The notes under the pieces are model-generated. The model saw only the letters and a program-made list of their open reading frames with translations. It did no database searches and had not been told where the DNA came from. From positions 2,816,001-2,880,000 of the forward strand of contig NZ_CP059576.1 in the NCBI RefSeq assembly GCF_014109825.1: a DNA stretch of 64,000 nucleotides, in the 5' to 3' direction. This document shows positions 28,033 to 37,667 of the stretch, piece by piece. The DNA is from Legionella sp. PC997 (lineage in GTDB: Bacteria > Pseudomonadota > Gammaproteobacteria > Legionellales > Legionellaceae). The translations under genes were made by a program, and so were the position numbers. Each line of letters starts with the position of its first letter. Within the stretch, counting starts at the first letter, position 1.

Positions 28033-28416
28033 TTACATGGCTTTATTAGGTGTTGCGGAAGTGTTTTCTTCATGGGGCTCATATTTGTAACAAATACTTG
28101 TCACTGCGTTGGTCGCATGCAATAAAACATTTCCTACAGTAACGGGAAGCGAATTTGCAGTGCAACCTGATGTAGCTGCTGCATAAGCGGTACCCAAACC
28201 TGTAAAATTAAGAGCAGCATTACCTATGCTGGACAACGGATTATCATTGCTACTGAAAGTAACTACATTAATCGCCAGCATTACCATCTGAAAACCATTT
28301 TCCCAAGCTGTGTCAGGATTGGACAATAAATTATAAGCAGCCACCGATAAACCAATTACATTTGCAGCTTGCATGGCGGCTCGCCATTTATTTTCCTTAT
28401 TAAAAAAACCGAACAT
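28033..28416 (-). CDS. Orphan 127-residue protein with hydrophobic core
   Basis: No family recognised. The protein is small, Ala/Asn-rich and mildly hydrophobic, with segments AANVIGLSVAAYNLL (about 17-31) and NGFQMVMLAINVVTF (about 40-54) that might be membrane-associated helices. There are two Cys (CTANSLP and SICYKYE) and a charged tail. A strong ribosome-binding site (AAGGAGG) precedes the ATG at 28416. Monocistronic, with a hairpin at its 3' end. Possibly genus-specific. Confidence 0.7.
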   Translation of the reverse strand: MFGFFNKENKWRAAMQAANVIGLSVAAYNLLSNPDTAWENGFQMVMLAINVVTFSSNDNPLSSIGNAALNFTGLGTAYAAATSGCTANSLPVTVGNVLLHATNAVTSICYKYEPHEENTSATPNKAM

Positions 28417-28634
28417 TTAATCCTCCTTAATGCAGTTAATTCTGATCGAACTTTAAACATTAAGTTTTTAAAAATCAAGCACCTTATAAAACAGGTTGTC
28501 AGAGAAATTGGTTAGGAACGTCATAGTTAAAAAATTAGTCGTTTAATTCTCAGAAATTTCATTCTCCTAAATCAATTGATCCTTTAGTGCATATGCATTA
28601 TGTTTGTCTTTTTTTTAACATTATTGATACTTCA

Positions 28635-30401
28635 ATGACTACCTCTTCCAAAACCGAACCCTCTTACTTCAAAAAATCCCTACATTTTTTGCCAGATTAT
28701 TTTTTAAATTCCAATGATAAGTGGAAGGCATGGGCTCTATTTGGGGGTTGTGCTTTGAGCACTTTAACAATAATTGGTCTTAGCTTTGTTTTAGGATGGT
28801 GGTGTTTTCCCTATATTTTTGCCGCATTTATAGTTAAAGATACAGCTCTTTTGTTAATGGGCGTAGGAGCTTGTCTTTTAATTTCGGGTGCAATGGCGGG
28901 GTTAAATTATTTAACTAATTTTTTAAAAAATGAATTGTACGTAAATTGGCGCTCCTGGTTAACAAAAAAAATAATAGATCAGTACTTAAATAATAAGACA
29001 AACTACCTAGAAATTTCACGAATTTATAGTGACATTGATAATCCGGAACAACGTATCCAAGAAGACATTGATAAAGTGGTGGACTCCTTTCTAAACTTGT
29101 CATTAGGCTTTATCGATAACTTTTTTAATCTCGTTATTTATACTGTACTTTTGAGTTTAGCAGGAGGCTCATTATCCTTTATGCTTTTTGGAGGAACTAT
29201 AGTAATCCCAGGATTTTTAGTCTTAGTGGCATTAGGAGTAGGGATTGCAACCTCGCTCATGGGCTATTTTATAAATCGATCATTACGCGAATCCACCAAC
29301 GAAGAGACTATTGCTCAATCCAATTTACGCTCAGATTTGCAACATATTAAAATCTTCTCTGAAGAAATCGCAATTGAACACGCGGAGAAATACTATCAAA
29401 ACCGATTGGAAAAAGAGGTAGATGAATTAAATACTAAAACTAGAAGACGATTATCCATTCAAAATGAAACCTCCTCATTTAATTTATTTAATGGGATACT
29501 CCAAGCAATTATTCCAGTCCTGGCGGCCGCACCTTTATATTTCACAGATCTAATTACCTTGGATGTATTTTATTCTGCAGGATATTATTTTTCTATGATA
29601 ACGCGCTCTTTAAACTGGTTTATTAACTCATTTGAAATGATTAATAAATTCCAAACGAGTTTAGCGCGAATTATAACATTACAAGAAACTTTGGAGAAAA
29701 ATAATGAAAGTGAATCCACTAAGAACATAATTCGCTCGATAGGGCATCACAATAAGAATCTTATCGTACAAAACTTAAATCTTCATTTACACGGCAGTAA
29801 TGAATTAATCGTTAAAGGTCTTAACTTACAATTTAAACCGGGAATTCATACGCTGATTCAGGCTCCGTCAGGAACAGGAAAAAGCAGTCTGTTTAAAGCA
29901 ATAGCGGGAACTTGGTTATCTGGGGAAGGAGAAATTTTAATCCCTAATAGCTTAGAATCTATTTATTTCTTACCGCAAAAACCCACTCTCCCGAATGACA
30001 CACTGAGAGCGGTACTCGCTTATCCTGATGCACATTGTGTGTATTCTAATAGTGAGTTGATTTCAGCTTTAAATGCCGTAAATTTGGGAATGCTTTCTGA
30101 CAAATTAGATCAACACGTTGGTTTTAAATCATTAGGTGAGCAGCAGCGAATTGCCTTTGCACGTGTTTTACTAAGAAAGCCCGACTGGATATTTCTGGAC
30201 GAGGCTACAGCTTCGTTAGATGAAAATGTGGAAGAACATGTATATTGTCGGCTCAAAGAGCTTCTGCCCAAAACAACAATTATTAGTATCGCACATCGCT
30301 CTACGGTGAGACATCATCATGATAATGTTTTATTCTTTAATGTGAACAATAAGAGAGAAGTTCATGTTGAAGAACGACATGCGACCCTGGGAGCTCTATA
30401 G
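28635..30401 (+). CDS. ABC transporter, fused permease and ATPase (SbmA/BacA-like, YddA type)
   Basis: Exporter or importer half-transporter with an N-terminal membrane domain of about 320 residues and a C-terminal ATPase. Membrane region features include WRSWLTKKIIDQYL and DNPEQRIQEDIDKV, typical of the SbmA/BacA-related family that handles peptides, B12 or very long fatty acids. The ATPase has Walker A APSGTGKSSLF, Q-loop FLPQKPTLP, signature SLGEQQRIAFARVLL and Walker B DWIFLDEATASLDE, then the H-loop IISIAHR. The start at 28635 (MTTSSKTEPSYFK) is preferred; in-frame GTG 28587 and ATG 28593 are possible. Substrate unknown. Confidence 0.9.
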   Translation: MTTSSKTEPSYFKKSLHFLPDYFLNSNDKWKAWALFGGCALSTLTIIGLSFVLGWWCFPYIFAAFIVKDTALLLMGVGACLLISGAMAGLNYLTNFLKNELYVNWRSWLTKKIIDQYLNNKTNYLEISRIYSDIDNPEQRIQEDIDKVVDSFLNLSLGFIDNFFNLVIYTVLLSLAGGSLSFMLFGGTIVIPGFLVLVALGVGIATSLMGYFINRSLRESTNEETIAQSNLRSDLQHIKIFSEEIAIEHAEKYYQNRLEKEVDELNTKTRRRLSIQNETSSFNLFNGILQAIIPVLAAAPLYFTDLITLDVFYSAGYYFSMITRSLNWFINSFEMINKFQTSLARIITLQETLEKNNESESTKNIIRSIGHHNKNLIVQNLNLHLHGSNELIVKGLNLQFKPGIHTLIQAPSGTGKSSLFKAIAGTWLSGEGEILIPNSLESIYFLPQKPTLPNDTLRAVLAYPDAHCVYSNSELISALNAVNLGMLSDKLDQHVGFKSLGEQQRIAFARVLLRKPDWIFLDEATASLDENVEEHVYCRLKELLPKTTIISIAHRSTVRHHHDNVLFFNVNNKREVHVEERHATLGAL

Positions 30402-30453
30402 TATCCCCATGTCTATTACAACCCTCAGGGTTTGCATGAATGGGACGCTATCC

Positions 30454-31818
30454 TTATTGTGGCGCAAAAGAACCATAATTATACCCAGCCGCTAAATCCT
30501 GATACAGATTAACAATAGTCATTAATTGTTCGAGTTTGTGTTGATTTACTTCAATAGCGAGTTGATCTAATTTAACTTTTTCTTCAATCAATATCAGATG
30601 GCTGATAATACCTCTTTCATATAAAGTCTTATTTAATTGATAAGCGCTTCTCAGTTCGCGCTCTGCCCTCATTATATCATTAAGACGTTCTGTATATAGT
30701 TCATGCGCGGATAAATCGTTGGTCACATCTCTAAGTACTTTACGTAAGGTATCCGTATAACGATAATAGGATGCTTTATTTAATCCTTTAGCTTTTTGTA
30801 GTTGCCCTAAAGCAGATGCCCTTAAAAAAGGAACCTCGAGAATGGCCTGATTAAAATGAATCGCCTGGCCTAATTGGCCTCCATTGGCCACTTTAGCAAT
30901 TTCTCCACGTGCCATAGCTAAATTGATAGTAGGTAAGAAATGAGAAAAAGCGATGCCAATTCCCGCATTAGCAGCACAAAATTCTTGCTTTGCTTGCATC
31001 ATATCAGGTCGGTTTTCAATAATGGTTAATGGAAGAGCACCAATGATCATTTGTTGACTATTTAAGTCCCTAAAATGGCGTTTCAGGGGTAATTCTCCTG
31101 GATTTTCATCCAGTAAATAATGTAAGGCATTTTCGCTAACCACGATGTTTTGTTGCACAACTCGTTCTTTCGAGCGGATTAATGAGAGTTCCGTTTTAGC
31201 AAGCTCTAATTGGGTTCGTGCAAATAACCCACGCTGATACATAGCCTGAGAGATAGTGATTAATTTAGAAAGATCAGTTGCTAAGGAATGCAACAAAAAT
31301 AATTGTTCCATTTGGCTTTGATGATTAAAATAATTGCTGGCAATCTGATTTATTACAGCAAGTCGAACGCCATAATACATTGCTTTTGTGGCTTTTAATT
31401 CATACTTGGCTTTCTGTTGTTCTTTAATCTGTTTGAAGATATTAATGGTATAAGAGGGAACTACCGTCAGGAGTACTCCCGGAAAACCTAGATAAGGAAA
31501 CGAAGAATAACCAGCATTTCCCGTGACTTCAGGAATCCAATTCAGTTGGACGCGTTTTAATTCTCCTTGAGCTGCTTCAATATGAGCTACAGCGACTTTC
31601 ACATCGTTATTATTAACCAGGCCTTTGTCAATCAGCATATTTAAATTAGGATCTTTAAATTGCTTCCACCATGGAAAACAAGGCAGATGTTCATCGGTAT
31701 TTATGAATTTAGAATCGTTCACGGGCCATTGATTTGGAATAAGTAAAGGCTTAGAGGGATGATGAGTACAAGAGCTCAACAGGAAACCCAAAATCAGTAA
31801 GCCAATTATCCTAATCAA
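30454..31818 (-). CDS. NodT/TolC-family outer membrane efflux lipoprotein, TTG start
   Basis: Outer-membrane exit duct for a tripartite exporter. A lipoprotein signal ends in the lipobox LLSSC, so the mature N-terminal Cys is lipidated. Then follow the two repeated alpha-helical/beta units of the OEP family, with SNYFNHQSQMEQLFLL and RPDMMQAKQEFCAANAGIG as recognisable segments. The TTG at 31818 is chosen because GGAG lies six bases upstream and it starts the signal directly; the next gene upstream stops two bases earlier at 31820. Last gene of a four-gene operon with the two FUSC proteins and the HlyD-type adaptor. Confidence 0.88.
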   Translation of the reverse strand: MIRIIGLLILGFLLSSCTHHPSKPLLIPNQWPVNDSKFINTDEHLPCFPWWKQFKDPNLNMLIDKGLVNNNDVKVAVAHIEAAQGELKRVQLNWIPEVTGNAGYSSFPYLGFPGVLLTVVPSYTINIFKQIKEQQKAKYELKATKAMYYGVRLAVINQIASNYFNHQSQMEQLFLLHSLATDLSKLITISQAMYQRGLFARTQLELAKTELSLIRSKERVVQQNIVVSENALHYLLDENPGELPLKRHFRDLNSQQMIIGALPLTIIENRPDMMQAKQEFCAANAGIGIAFSHFLPTINLAMARGEIAKVANGGQLGQAIHFNQAILEVPFLRASALGQLQKAKGLNKASYYRYTDTLRKVLRDVTNDLSAHELYTERLNDIMRAERELRSAYQLNKTLYERGIISHLILIEEKVKLDQLAIEVNQHKLEQLMTIVNLYQDLAAGYNYGSFAPQ

Positions 31819-31819
31819 T

Positions 31820-32665
31820 TTATTCTCCAATATATTTAACTCTTTGGCTTTGATTTATTCGAGTAAGTTGTTCCAATATACTTCGAGTCTCAATTTTGAG
31901 TACCTCATTTTTATGGGCTCCTAAAACAAAAAGCCTGCGAATATTATGATAGGCTTGTTGAACTACAGAGCCAAAAGCATCTAATTCATTTGCAAAGTTA
32001 ACATCTAAATCAGATTCATGCTTGGCTGAATCAACAAAAGCATATAAATCCAACATACTGGTGTTCAGCACCACACTTTCTTTTAAATAAACACTATCTC
32101 GTAATGGTTTTTGAGTTACTATATCAAACAGTTTATGCAAATGAGTAATAATTCTTTTTTGTAAATCTATATAAAATTTTCTCGATAATTGGCTGTTGCG
32201 AAATACCCACGTTTCAAATATAAAACAAAGCAAGAATGCTACAATTGTCGATAATAAATAATCAAAAAAGAAATTAGGTACGGCATAGTTATTTCTCCCA
32301 TAATAATCTGTTCCTAATGAGGTTAGAGTGACTGTGAAAATAGTAGGAAATGCATAACGCTTTCCCAAAGAAAAGTAGGCCATAAAGACGATAATAGGAA
32401 TAATAATGAGGATAAAACGAAAATCTATTTGTCCAATAAACCATAGTATATAAGACAACAGTAACCCCAAAACTGCCCCCCAAAAACGATGAGTAGTACG
32501 CTGCAAACTGGCGCCTCGATCAAAGCCTGCATAAATCATCATTACTGCAAAACCAATCCATCCGGCATGTGAGTATCCTAAAAGACTCTGAACTGCCAAA
32601 GCAGTTGAGAAAACGAGGCAAATTTGTAATGCTCTGGTTTTTCGATAATCTACAATTTTAAACAT
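31820..32665 (-). CDS. FUSC-family inner membrane protein, second half (AaeB-like)
   Basis: One of two adjacent FUSC (fusaric acid resistance/aromatic acid exporter) proteins. About 281 residues with N-terminal helices (ALQICLVFSTALAVQSLLG, GWIGFAVMMIYAGFDRG) containing the FUSC pattern, then a helical cytoplasmic region. Full-length AaeB is about 650 residues, so this and the upstream gene look like the two halves. The ATG at 32665 has TGGA seven bases upstream and gives a 16-base overlap with the gene before it. Function: proton-driven efflux of weak aromatic acids or amphipathic compounds, by family. Confidence 0.8.
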   Translation of the reverse strand: MFKIVDYRKTRALQICLVFSTALAVQSLLGYSHAGWIGFAVMMIYAGFDRGASLQRTTHRFWGAVLGLLLSYILWFIGQIDFRFILIIIPIIVFMAYFSLGKRYAFPTIFTVTLTSLGTDYYGRNNYAVPNFFFDYLLSTIVAFLLCFIFETWVFRNSQLSRKFYIDLQKRIITHLHKLFDIVTQKPLRDSVYLKESVVLNTSMLDLYAFVDSAKHESDLDVNFANELDAFGSVVQQAYHNIRRLFVLGAHKNEVLKIETRSILEQLTRINQSQRVKYIGE

Positions 32666-33552
32666 AGATAATTCCAAGAAGAGATAAGTTTATTTAAAAT
32701 GCTCCATGGCGTTTCAGCTAATTTACAGGGTTGTTCCTTTTCAATTGCCTCTTTTAAAGTATTAAGTTGTTCAATAAATAAATTGATTTTTTCACTTTCC
32801 AAAATAATTGTTTCTGATTCAATAACGCAAACCACTAAATGCAAGTGATTAATCAGTAAATTAATTCTCCAAATGGAACGAAGGGGAAATGTTTGAGGCA
32901 ACATCGAAGCATAACGAATTAAATGGTTTGTATGGCCTCTGACTGGATTAAAAATGATGTTTTTACGTTCCACCATCAAGGATAAATGTTCGATAATTTG
33001 GGCGATGAGTAATAGCAAAGCCCTTAACCATAACCGATAATAATAACTCCTAGGAAAAAAAACTAAAGCAGCAAAAACTATTGCCATTGCGATGAAGGTA
33101 TTCAAACAATTATTGATAATTGCATAAAAACTAGTATTTATCTCTTTATACAGCAGGGAGTATGCTCCCAAGCTTAAGGCTACTGGCGCAATTACGATCG
33201 TATGCATCCGGCTTTTAATGGCAACCATATATAAAAAAAACGAGTAGAAGAATGCAAAAATTGGAAAAAAAGCACTAATTGATAAAATATCAAAAAGAAA
33301 GGCACTAATAACAGACCACCATATGCAATAAAAAAGTAACAAATTTTTTCTTTGTATCGTATCCCCGGCTACTTCTGCTGCCATAGCTGTAATTGGAATA
33401 TAAAAATAATAAAAATACGGATTAGGAATGGAAAAAATAAAATTAACTGCAAAAAGAATAAGCAACACATAAGTGACTTTTACTCCATTAACACGATGAT
33501 TTCCGTAGGGATCATAGTCCTCAATGATGCGTATTAGTTTCGATATAAACAT
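32650..33552 (-). CDS. FUSC-like inner membrane protein, first half
   Basis: A 300-residue protein with about six hydrophobic segments in its first half (VTYVLLILFAVNFIFSI, YFYIPITAMAAEVAGD, FFPIFAFFYSFFLYMVAI) and a soluble helical second half, the layout of FUSC/DUF2955-type efflux halves. The PITAMAAEVAGDT segment resembles the FUSC core. The ATG at 33552 is chosen (MFISKLIRIIEDYDP); it overlaps the adaptor gene by 32 bases. It lies between the adaptor and the second FUSC gene, so the two probably form one heteromeric pump. Confidence 0.75.
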   Translation of the reverse strand: MFISKLIRIIEDYDPYGNHRVNGVKVTYVLLILFAVNFIFSIPNPYFYYFYIPITAMAAEVAGDTIQRKNLLLFYCIWWSVISAFLFDILSISAFFPIFAFFYSFFLYMVAIKSRMHTIVIAPVALSLGAYSLLYKEINTSFYAIINNCLNTFIAMAIVFAALVFFPRSYYYRLWLRALLLLIAQIIEHLSLMVERKNIIFNPVRGHTNHLIRYASMLPQTFPLRSIWRINLLINHLHLVVCVIESETIILESEKINLFIEQLNTLKEAIEKEQPCKLAETPWSILNKLISSWNYLCLKL

Positions 33553-34531
33553 AAGCACTCGCACCAGGATGTAATGGATAATTAGGATCGGGATCAAGAA
33601 TCTCTATCTGAAGTGGAAAACGTTGTGGCTCTAATAACCATTGATTATTGCTGCTAACCATCTGCTGTTGCATGCGTGGATCCGTAATTTGTCGACCTGC
33701 TGCCCATAAGGTGTTGACTACCCTGCCATGGAAGATTTTATTGAAATAATACATTCGGAGCATGATATAAACTTTATCGCCGGGTCTTACTCTGCGTAAA
33801 TCGGTTTCATAAAAATTAGCCTGTATCCACCATCTTGACGTATTAATAAAGGAAAATAATGGTTGGTGTATTTTCACAGGAGTCCCTGGACCAATATAGA
33901 GGTTATCGACTACACCATCAGTAGGTGCTTTCACAATAGTTAGGTCAAGATTTACTTTCGCTCTATATTTTTCTGCTTTGAGCGCTTTAATTAATTTTTT
34001 TTGTTGAATTATTTCCTGATCTTCGATTGCAATTTGTTTATTAAGTGAATCCATTTTGTTTTTAATTGAAAGTAAATCATAATCCAGCTTTCGTACTTCA
34101 AGTTTTGATAAAGCTTCGCTTACACTAGGTGCTTTTTTTAATTGATATTCAAAGCGAGATTTTTGATACTCATACTTGGCTGCATCCAATAATGTTTTTG
34201 TTTTTTGTGTTTGCCGCTCAATTACTTTAATACGCTCTTTTGCTTCTTCATATCTCGCCTTTGCCGAATCATAAGCTAAACGATAAGGTTTTCGATAAAC
34301 TTCAAATAGAGGTTGATTTTTTTTAACAGGACTTCCATTTTGGACATAGATTTTTGTTATAAAACCAGAAACATCTGCTGCAATCGGAGTAACGTTAGTA
34401 ACTACAAAAGCATGACTTGTAAAAGGAATTAAATAAGAAAGAATATGGTAGATACCAATTAAGATACTCAATACAATGACGATAACAGGTAAATTAATCT
34501 CCCTTTTTGAGACTTTAAATATCCTTTTCAT
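33521..34531 (-). CDS. HlyD-family periplasmic adaptor (membrane fusion protein, AaeA-like)
   Basis: Adaptor that links an inner-membrane pump to the outer-membrane duct. The 336-residue protein has one N-terminal transmembrane helix (LPVIVIVLSILIGIYHIL), a biotinyl-lipoyl-like half (ITPIAADVSGFITKIYV is close to NVTPIAADVSGFITKIYV), a long coiled coil around residues 90-190 and the second lipoyl half (VKAPTDGVVDNLYIGPGTPV), then a beta-barrel domain (FYETDLRRVRPGDKVYIML). AAGG lies five bases before the ATG. First gene of the four-gene efflux operon. Confidence 0.92.
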   Translation of the reverse strand: MKRIFKVSKREINLPVIVIVLSILIGIYHILSYLIPFTSHAFVVTNVTPIAADVSGFITKIYVQNGSPVKKNQPLFEVYRKPYRLAYDSAKARYEEAKERIKVIERQTQKTKTLLDAAKYEYQKSRFEYQLKKAPSVSEALSKLEVRKLDYDLLSIKNKMDSLNKQIAIEDQEIIQQKKLIKALKAEKYRAKVNLDLTIVKAPTDGVVDNLYIGPGTPVKIHQPLFSFINTSRWWIQANFYETDLRRVRPGDKVYIMLRMYYFNKIFHGRVVNTLWAAGRQITDPRMQQQMVSSNNQWLLEPQRFPLQIEILDPDPNYPLHPGASAYVYIETNTHH

Positions 34532-34768
34532 GAGTACCTTTAATAATCGATTAAATTGGTTTTCCTAGATTAATTCTTATGACTGCCCCTACAAGAAATT
34601 GAAATTTCCAAAATTGTAGAAAAAGAATCAATAGGTACAGTGTATCGAACTCTTTCTTCATCTTTCAACAGATTTAGTGATATTAGGGCGGAGTTTAGGA
34701 TATTAATATTTCCTACGATGCCATATGATAATAATATTCAACTTGAGAAGTATTAGGGAGAGTCAAGA

Positions 34769-35092
34769 GTGAACGAGAAGCTAGATATTGCAACAGTCGA
34801 AGTTACAGTGGTACGAATTTATACTTTAGAACGGGCCGATAATGTACCTATTATTTTAAATTACTTACAAAACGAGGCTAAAATTCGAGGAATTAGTGTT
34901 TTTCGTGCAATAAGTGGCTTTAGTGGCGAAACAGGTATACACCATGATTCGTTTTTGGACGTATCTTTTTCTCTTCCTCTCATTATCGAGTTTTTTGATC
35001 ATCCCGAAAAAGTTACTGTAGCTTTAGAATATTTAATAACGATAATAAAAAAAGAACATTTAATCTTCTTTCCCGCCCGAGCAAACGCTTAA
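34769..35092 (+). CDS. DUF190 family PII-like protein, GTG start
   Basis: A 107-residue DUF190 protein; the family has a PII-like ferredoxin fold and is often linked to fluoride channels (CrcB) or transport regulation. Recognisable segments are VTVVRIYTLERADNVPI, IRGISVFRAISGFSGE and LPLIIEFFDHPEKV. The GTG at 34769 has GGGAG eight bases upstream. It converges on a second DUF190 gene with a 10-base spacer. No crcB is visible in the window. Confidence 0.85.
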   Translation: MNEKLDIATVEVTVVRIYTLERADNVPIILNYLQNEAKIRGISVFRAISGFSGETGIHHDSFLDVSFSLPLIIEFFDHPEKVTVALEYLITIIKKEHLIFFPARANA

Positions 35093-35102
35093 GATCGCAA
35101 AT

Positions 35103-35417
35103 TTATTCGTGCCAATTTATTATTTCTATCGGCTTACGCAGAATGAAATGATGTGGGACCATTTTCTTTAATTCGGGTAGCAGAGCGTCAATTCCATCAA
35201 CACTATCAATAAATTGCACGACAAGAGATAATTTTTTATTTCGATGAAAAAGAGAAGGTTTGGCACTTTCTCCCCAAGGAAATCCCGCTACCCCTCGAAA
35301 TATTATCCCCTTTAATACACTCTGCTTTTTTAGCATATCGAGAAGTTCCAGATACAAAGGTCTATTCTGCCATTGGTCCGCTTCATTAATATATACCGAA
35401 ACTTTCTCGTAATTCAT
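35103..35417 (-). CDS. DUF190 family PII-like protein, second copy
   Basis: A 104-residue DUF190 member: VSVYINEADQWQNRPLYLEL, LKGIIFRGVAGFPWGES and LSLVVQFIDSVDGIDALL. It lacks a membrane segment. It converges with the other DUF190 gene at 34769-35092, and the pair is only distantly alike, so this is not a recent duplication. Two PII-like regulators beside an efflux operon may modulate that pump, which is speculation. Start ATG at 35417. Confidence 0.83.
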   Translation of the reverse strand: MNYEKVSVYINEADQWQNRPLYLELLDMLKKQSVLKGIIFRGVAGFPWGESAKPSLFHRNKKLSLVVQFIDSVDGIDALLPELKKMVPHHFILRKPIEIINWHE

Positions 35418-35576
35418 ATAAGTGCGCCAAGTAACATGTAACTATTTAGGGTATGGCAAAAAGGGTTTGATTACAATAAGCCAAGAGTTGGCCCATTAGT
35501 TATTGGGATTATTGATTTAGTCCTGTCCATAAAAGATTTATAATCATCGTTATTGCCCTTGACTAGGTCTTGAGCG

Positions 35577-37487
35577 TTAAGAAACTTTAGACGGCGCGAT
35601 TAAAACCAGCTCTTCTTTACCCTGTTCATTTTTGTTCTTTTCTTTTCTACAGGGCTGCGGTTTTGTAGCGAACAACTTCGATAAGCTTTGCATTAATAAA
35701 CGAACTGTACGTTTATTAGGCCGCATGTAATTTTGTTTTTCTTGAGAAATCTCGAATTCTTCAGCTTTAAATTGATTTTTTATATGCGTTTTAATACGTT
35801 CATCTAAAGAAGGTATATGGTCAATTTGGCCTATTCCCTTAGTTACAACCCCGCGGTATTCTTTTGCAAGTCCGTCGACTTTAATTTTCAAATGAGCCGC
35901 ATCATCTATCATCCTTGCGGTTTTAGTTTTAAAGCAAGTAAAGTATTGAGCGAGAAAATTGCTAAGTTTCACAAAAAAACCGTCATGAAGTTTAATAAAC
36001 TCACCTAAGGTTTGGCTTTTTTGTTGCAGATCATAGAGAAACAATGAATTTGCTTTTACAGTCGCGAGTAACTTAGAGCACGCTTGCACCGCTTCGCTCA
36101 TTTCCTTGTTTGCTTGTTGAAGCACAGCAAGCCGTTCCAAAGTTTCACTTGCGATTAGCGATTTTAACTCTTCATCTTGATTAAAAAAACGATTGTTTAT
36201 AATAGCAATTTGCTTTTCTTTTTTCTTTAATTTAGTTTCTAAATCCAATAAACATACTTTTGCCATTTCTTTAAATTCAGTCTTACACAAACTATCTAAA
36301 GTGGCGGGAAATGAAGATTCAATGATATTTTGTAGCTTCTGTGGCGTAGCTGTTCGAAAAACAACTGTTATAGGTGTAGCCATCCAACTTACACCTTGTA
36401 TTACCTCTGAAGAAAGATCTGGAGACTCCCCCATATTTTTTAATTGCTTTATTTTTTCAACTAAATTCTGCTTTCGAATTTCTTCTGAATGCTCCAAAAG
36501 TACTTGGATTGACTGTTCTTTTTCTTCAATAAAATCTAAAAAATATTTTCTTCCAGTGATTTTTAGATCATTTTCTTCGGCAGCTAAAAGCAATCCCCTC
36601 ACTACCTCTATGGTTTTTTCAAGCTCTAATTTTTTAGTTCTTAGATCGATCAAACTAAAAATACCCAAATGAACTCTCTCCATATCTGTTTCAAGCGCAG
36701 AAAGACTCTCTAGAATGCTTCGTGCTGGAGTACGTGGTTGAGAAGTTGCTGCAGCAATTCGCATAAAGCTATAGGGGACCGTTATTCTTTGTGTTTTCCC
36801 ATTCGTTACAGGAACTCCTATGATCTTTAGATAACGCTTAGCAAAAAGCTCTTTCACTGGTTTTAGGGGATCTGTAGCGATATTTTGAACTTGCAAGGGT
36901 GCAGTCTGTGTTAATTGCGCCATTCTTTCTTCTATATTTTGCAAAAAAAGATCGATCTTAGGCTTTATTTGTTTTAGATCTATGAAAGCAAGCAGTATTT
37001 GCGCTTTCCAATCACTTTCAATTTCAGCAATGCCGAGTTTGATAATTTGGAATAACATAGCAGCAGAGAGTAAAAACTTTTTATACTGATTTTTATCCTC
37101 AAAAGGTACACTGTTTAAAGCCAATAATTTTTCAATATTTCCAATTAAAGTGAAAATATTTCCCATCGTATTTTTTTTCCAATTTTCATATAATGCGGCC
37201 ACAACCTCACTCGATTGAGTCAGAAGGGCTCTTTCTTTTTCCGCTGTTTTTGGTAAATGCGCAATTGCTTCATCGATAAATAGCTTGGCGAAAACTGCAG
37301 TTCCCCAGGAGCGCTGCTTATATTGATCAAACTCATAATATTTTACCTGCGCATTCGTTGCGATGTCGTCAAGACTACTTACAGAGTCAATATAATGAAT
37401 CATTATCAATGCTGATTCCAGGATATCCTGCTCTGCTTCTGATTTGCTCCCACGCCATTCTTTAAAACGTTCGATTTTACTCAGCAT
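35577..37487 (-). CDS. Large orphan coiled-coil protein, candidate Dot/Icm effector
   Basis: No family recognised. A 636-residue soluble protein rich in Lys, Glu, Leu and Ala, without signal peptide or transmembrane helices. Coiled-coil-like stretches occur throughout, for instance LKKKEKQIAIINNRFFN and LERLAVLQQANKEMSEAV. The C-terminal 60 residues are basic and then Lys/Glu-rich (CRKEKNKNEQGKEELVL). Such helical orphan proteins are common among Legionella effectors. The ATG at 37487 has no strong Shine-Dalgarno. Monocistronic. Effector status is inference only. Confidence 0.75.
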   Translation of the reverse strand: MLSKIERFKEWRGSKSEAEQDILESALIMIHYIDSVSSLDDIATNAQVKYYEFDQYKQRSWGTAVFAKLFIDEAIAHLPKTAEKERALLTQSSEVVAALYENWKKNTMGNIFTLIGNIEKLLALNSVPFEDKNQYKKFLLSAAMLFQIIKLGIAEIESDWKAQILLAFIDLKQIKPKIDLFLQNIEERMAQLTQTAPLQVQNIATDPLKPVKELFAKRYLKIIGVPVTNGKTQRITVPYSFMRIAAATSQPRTPARSILESLSALETDMERVHLGIFSLIDLRTKKLELEKTIEVVRGLLLAAEENDLKITGRKYFLDFIEEKEQSIQVLLEHSEEIRKQNLVEKIKQLKNMGESPDLSSEVIQGVSWMATPITVVFRTATPQKLQNIIESSFPATLDSLCKTEFKEMAKVCLLDLETKLKKKEKQIAIINNRFFNQDEELKSLIASETLERLAVLQQANKEMSEAVQACSKLLATVKANSLFLYDLQQKSQTLGEFIKLHDGFFVKLSNFLAQYFTCFKTKTARMIDDAAHLKIKVDGLAKEYRGVVTKGIGQIDHIPSLDERIKTHIKNQFKAEEFEISQEKQNYMRPNKRTVRLLMQSLSKLFATKPQPCRKEKNKNEQGKEELVLIAPSKVS

Positions 37488-37667
37488 AGCGACTCAATGA
37501 GTTAGTTAATCAATTACTTAAAATTCATTCTACAAAAACGAAGATCAAAATAAAACCATAATATCTATCAATTGTTCTAATAAACATACCCAAAGAAGTA
37601 TCTAACGAAATAATGAAAGTTTATTTAAAATCGACTATCCTAAATTCATAGGCTTATGGAGAAAAAA

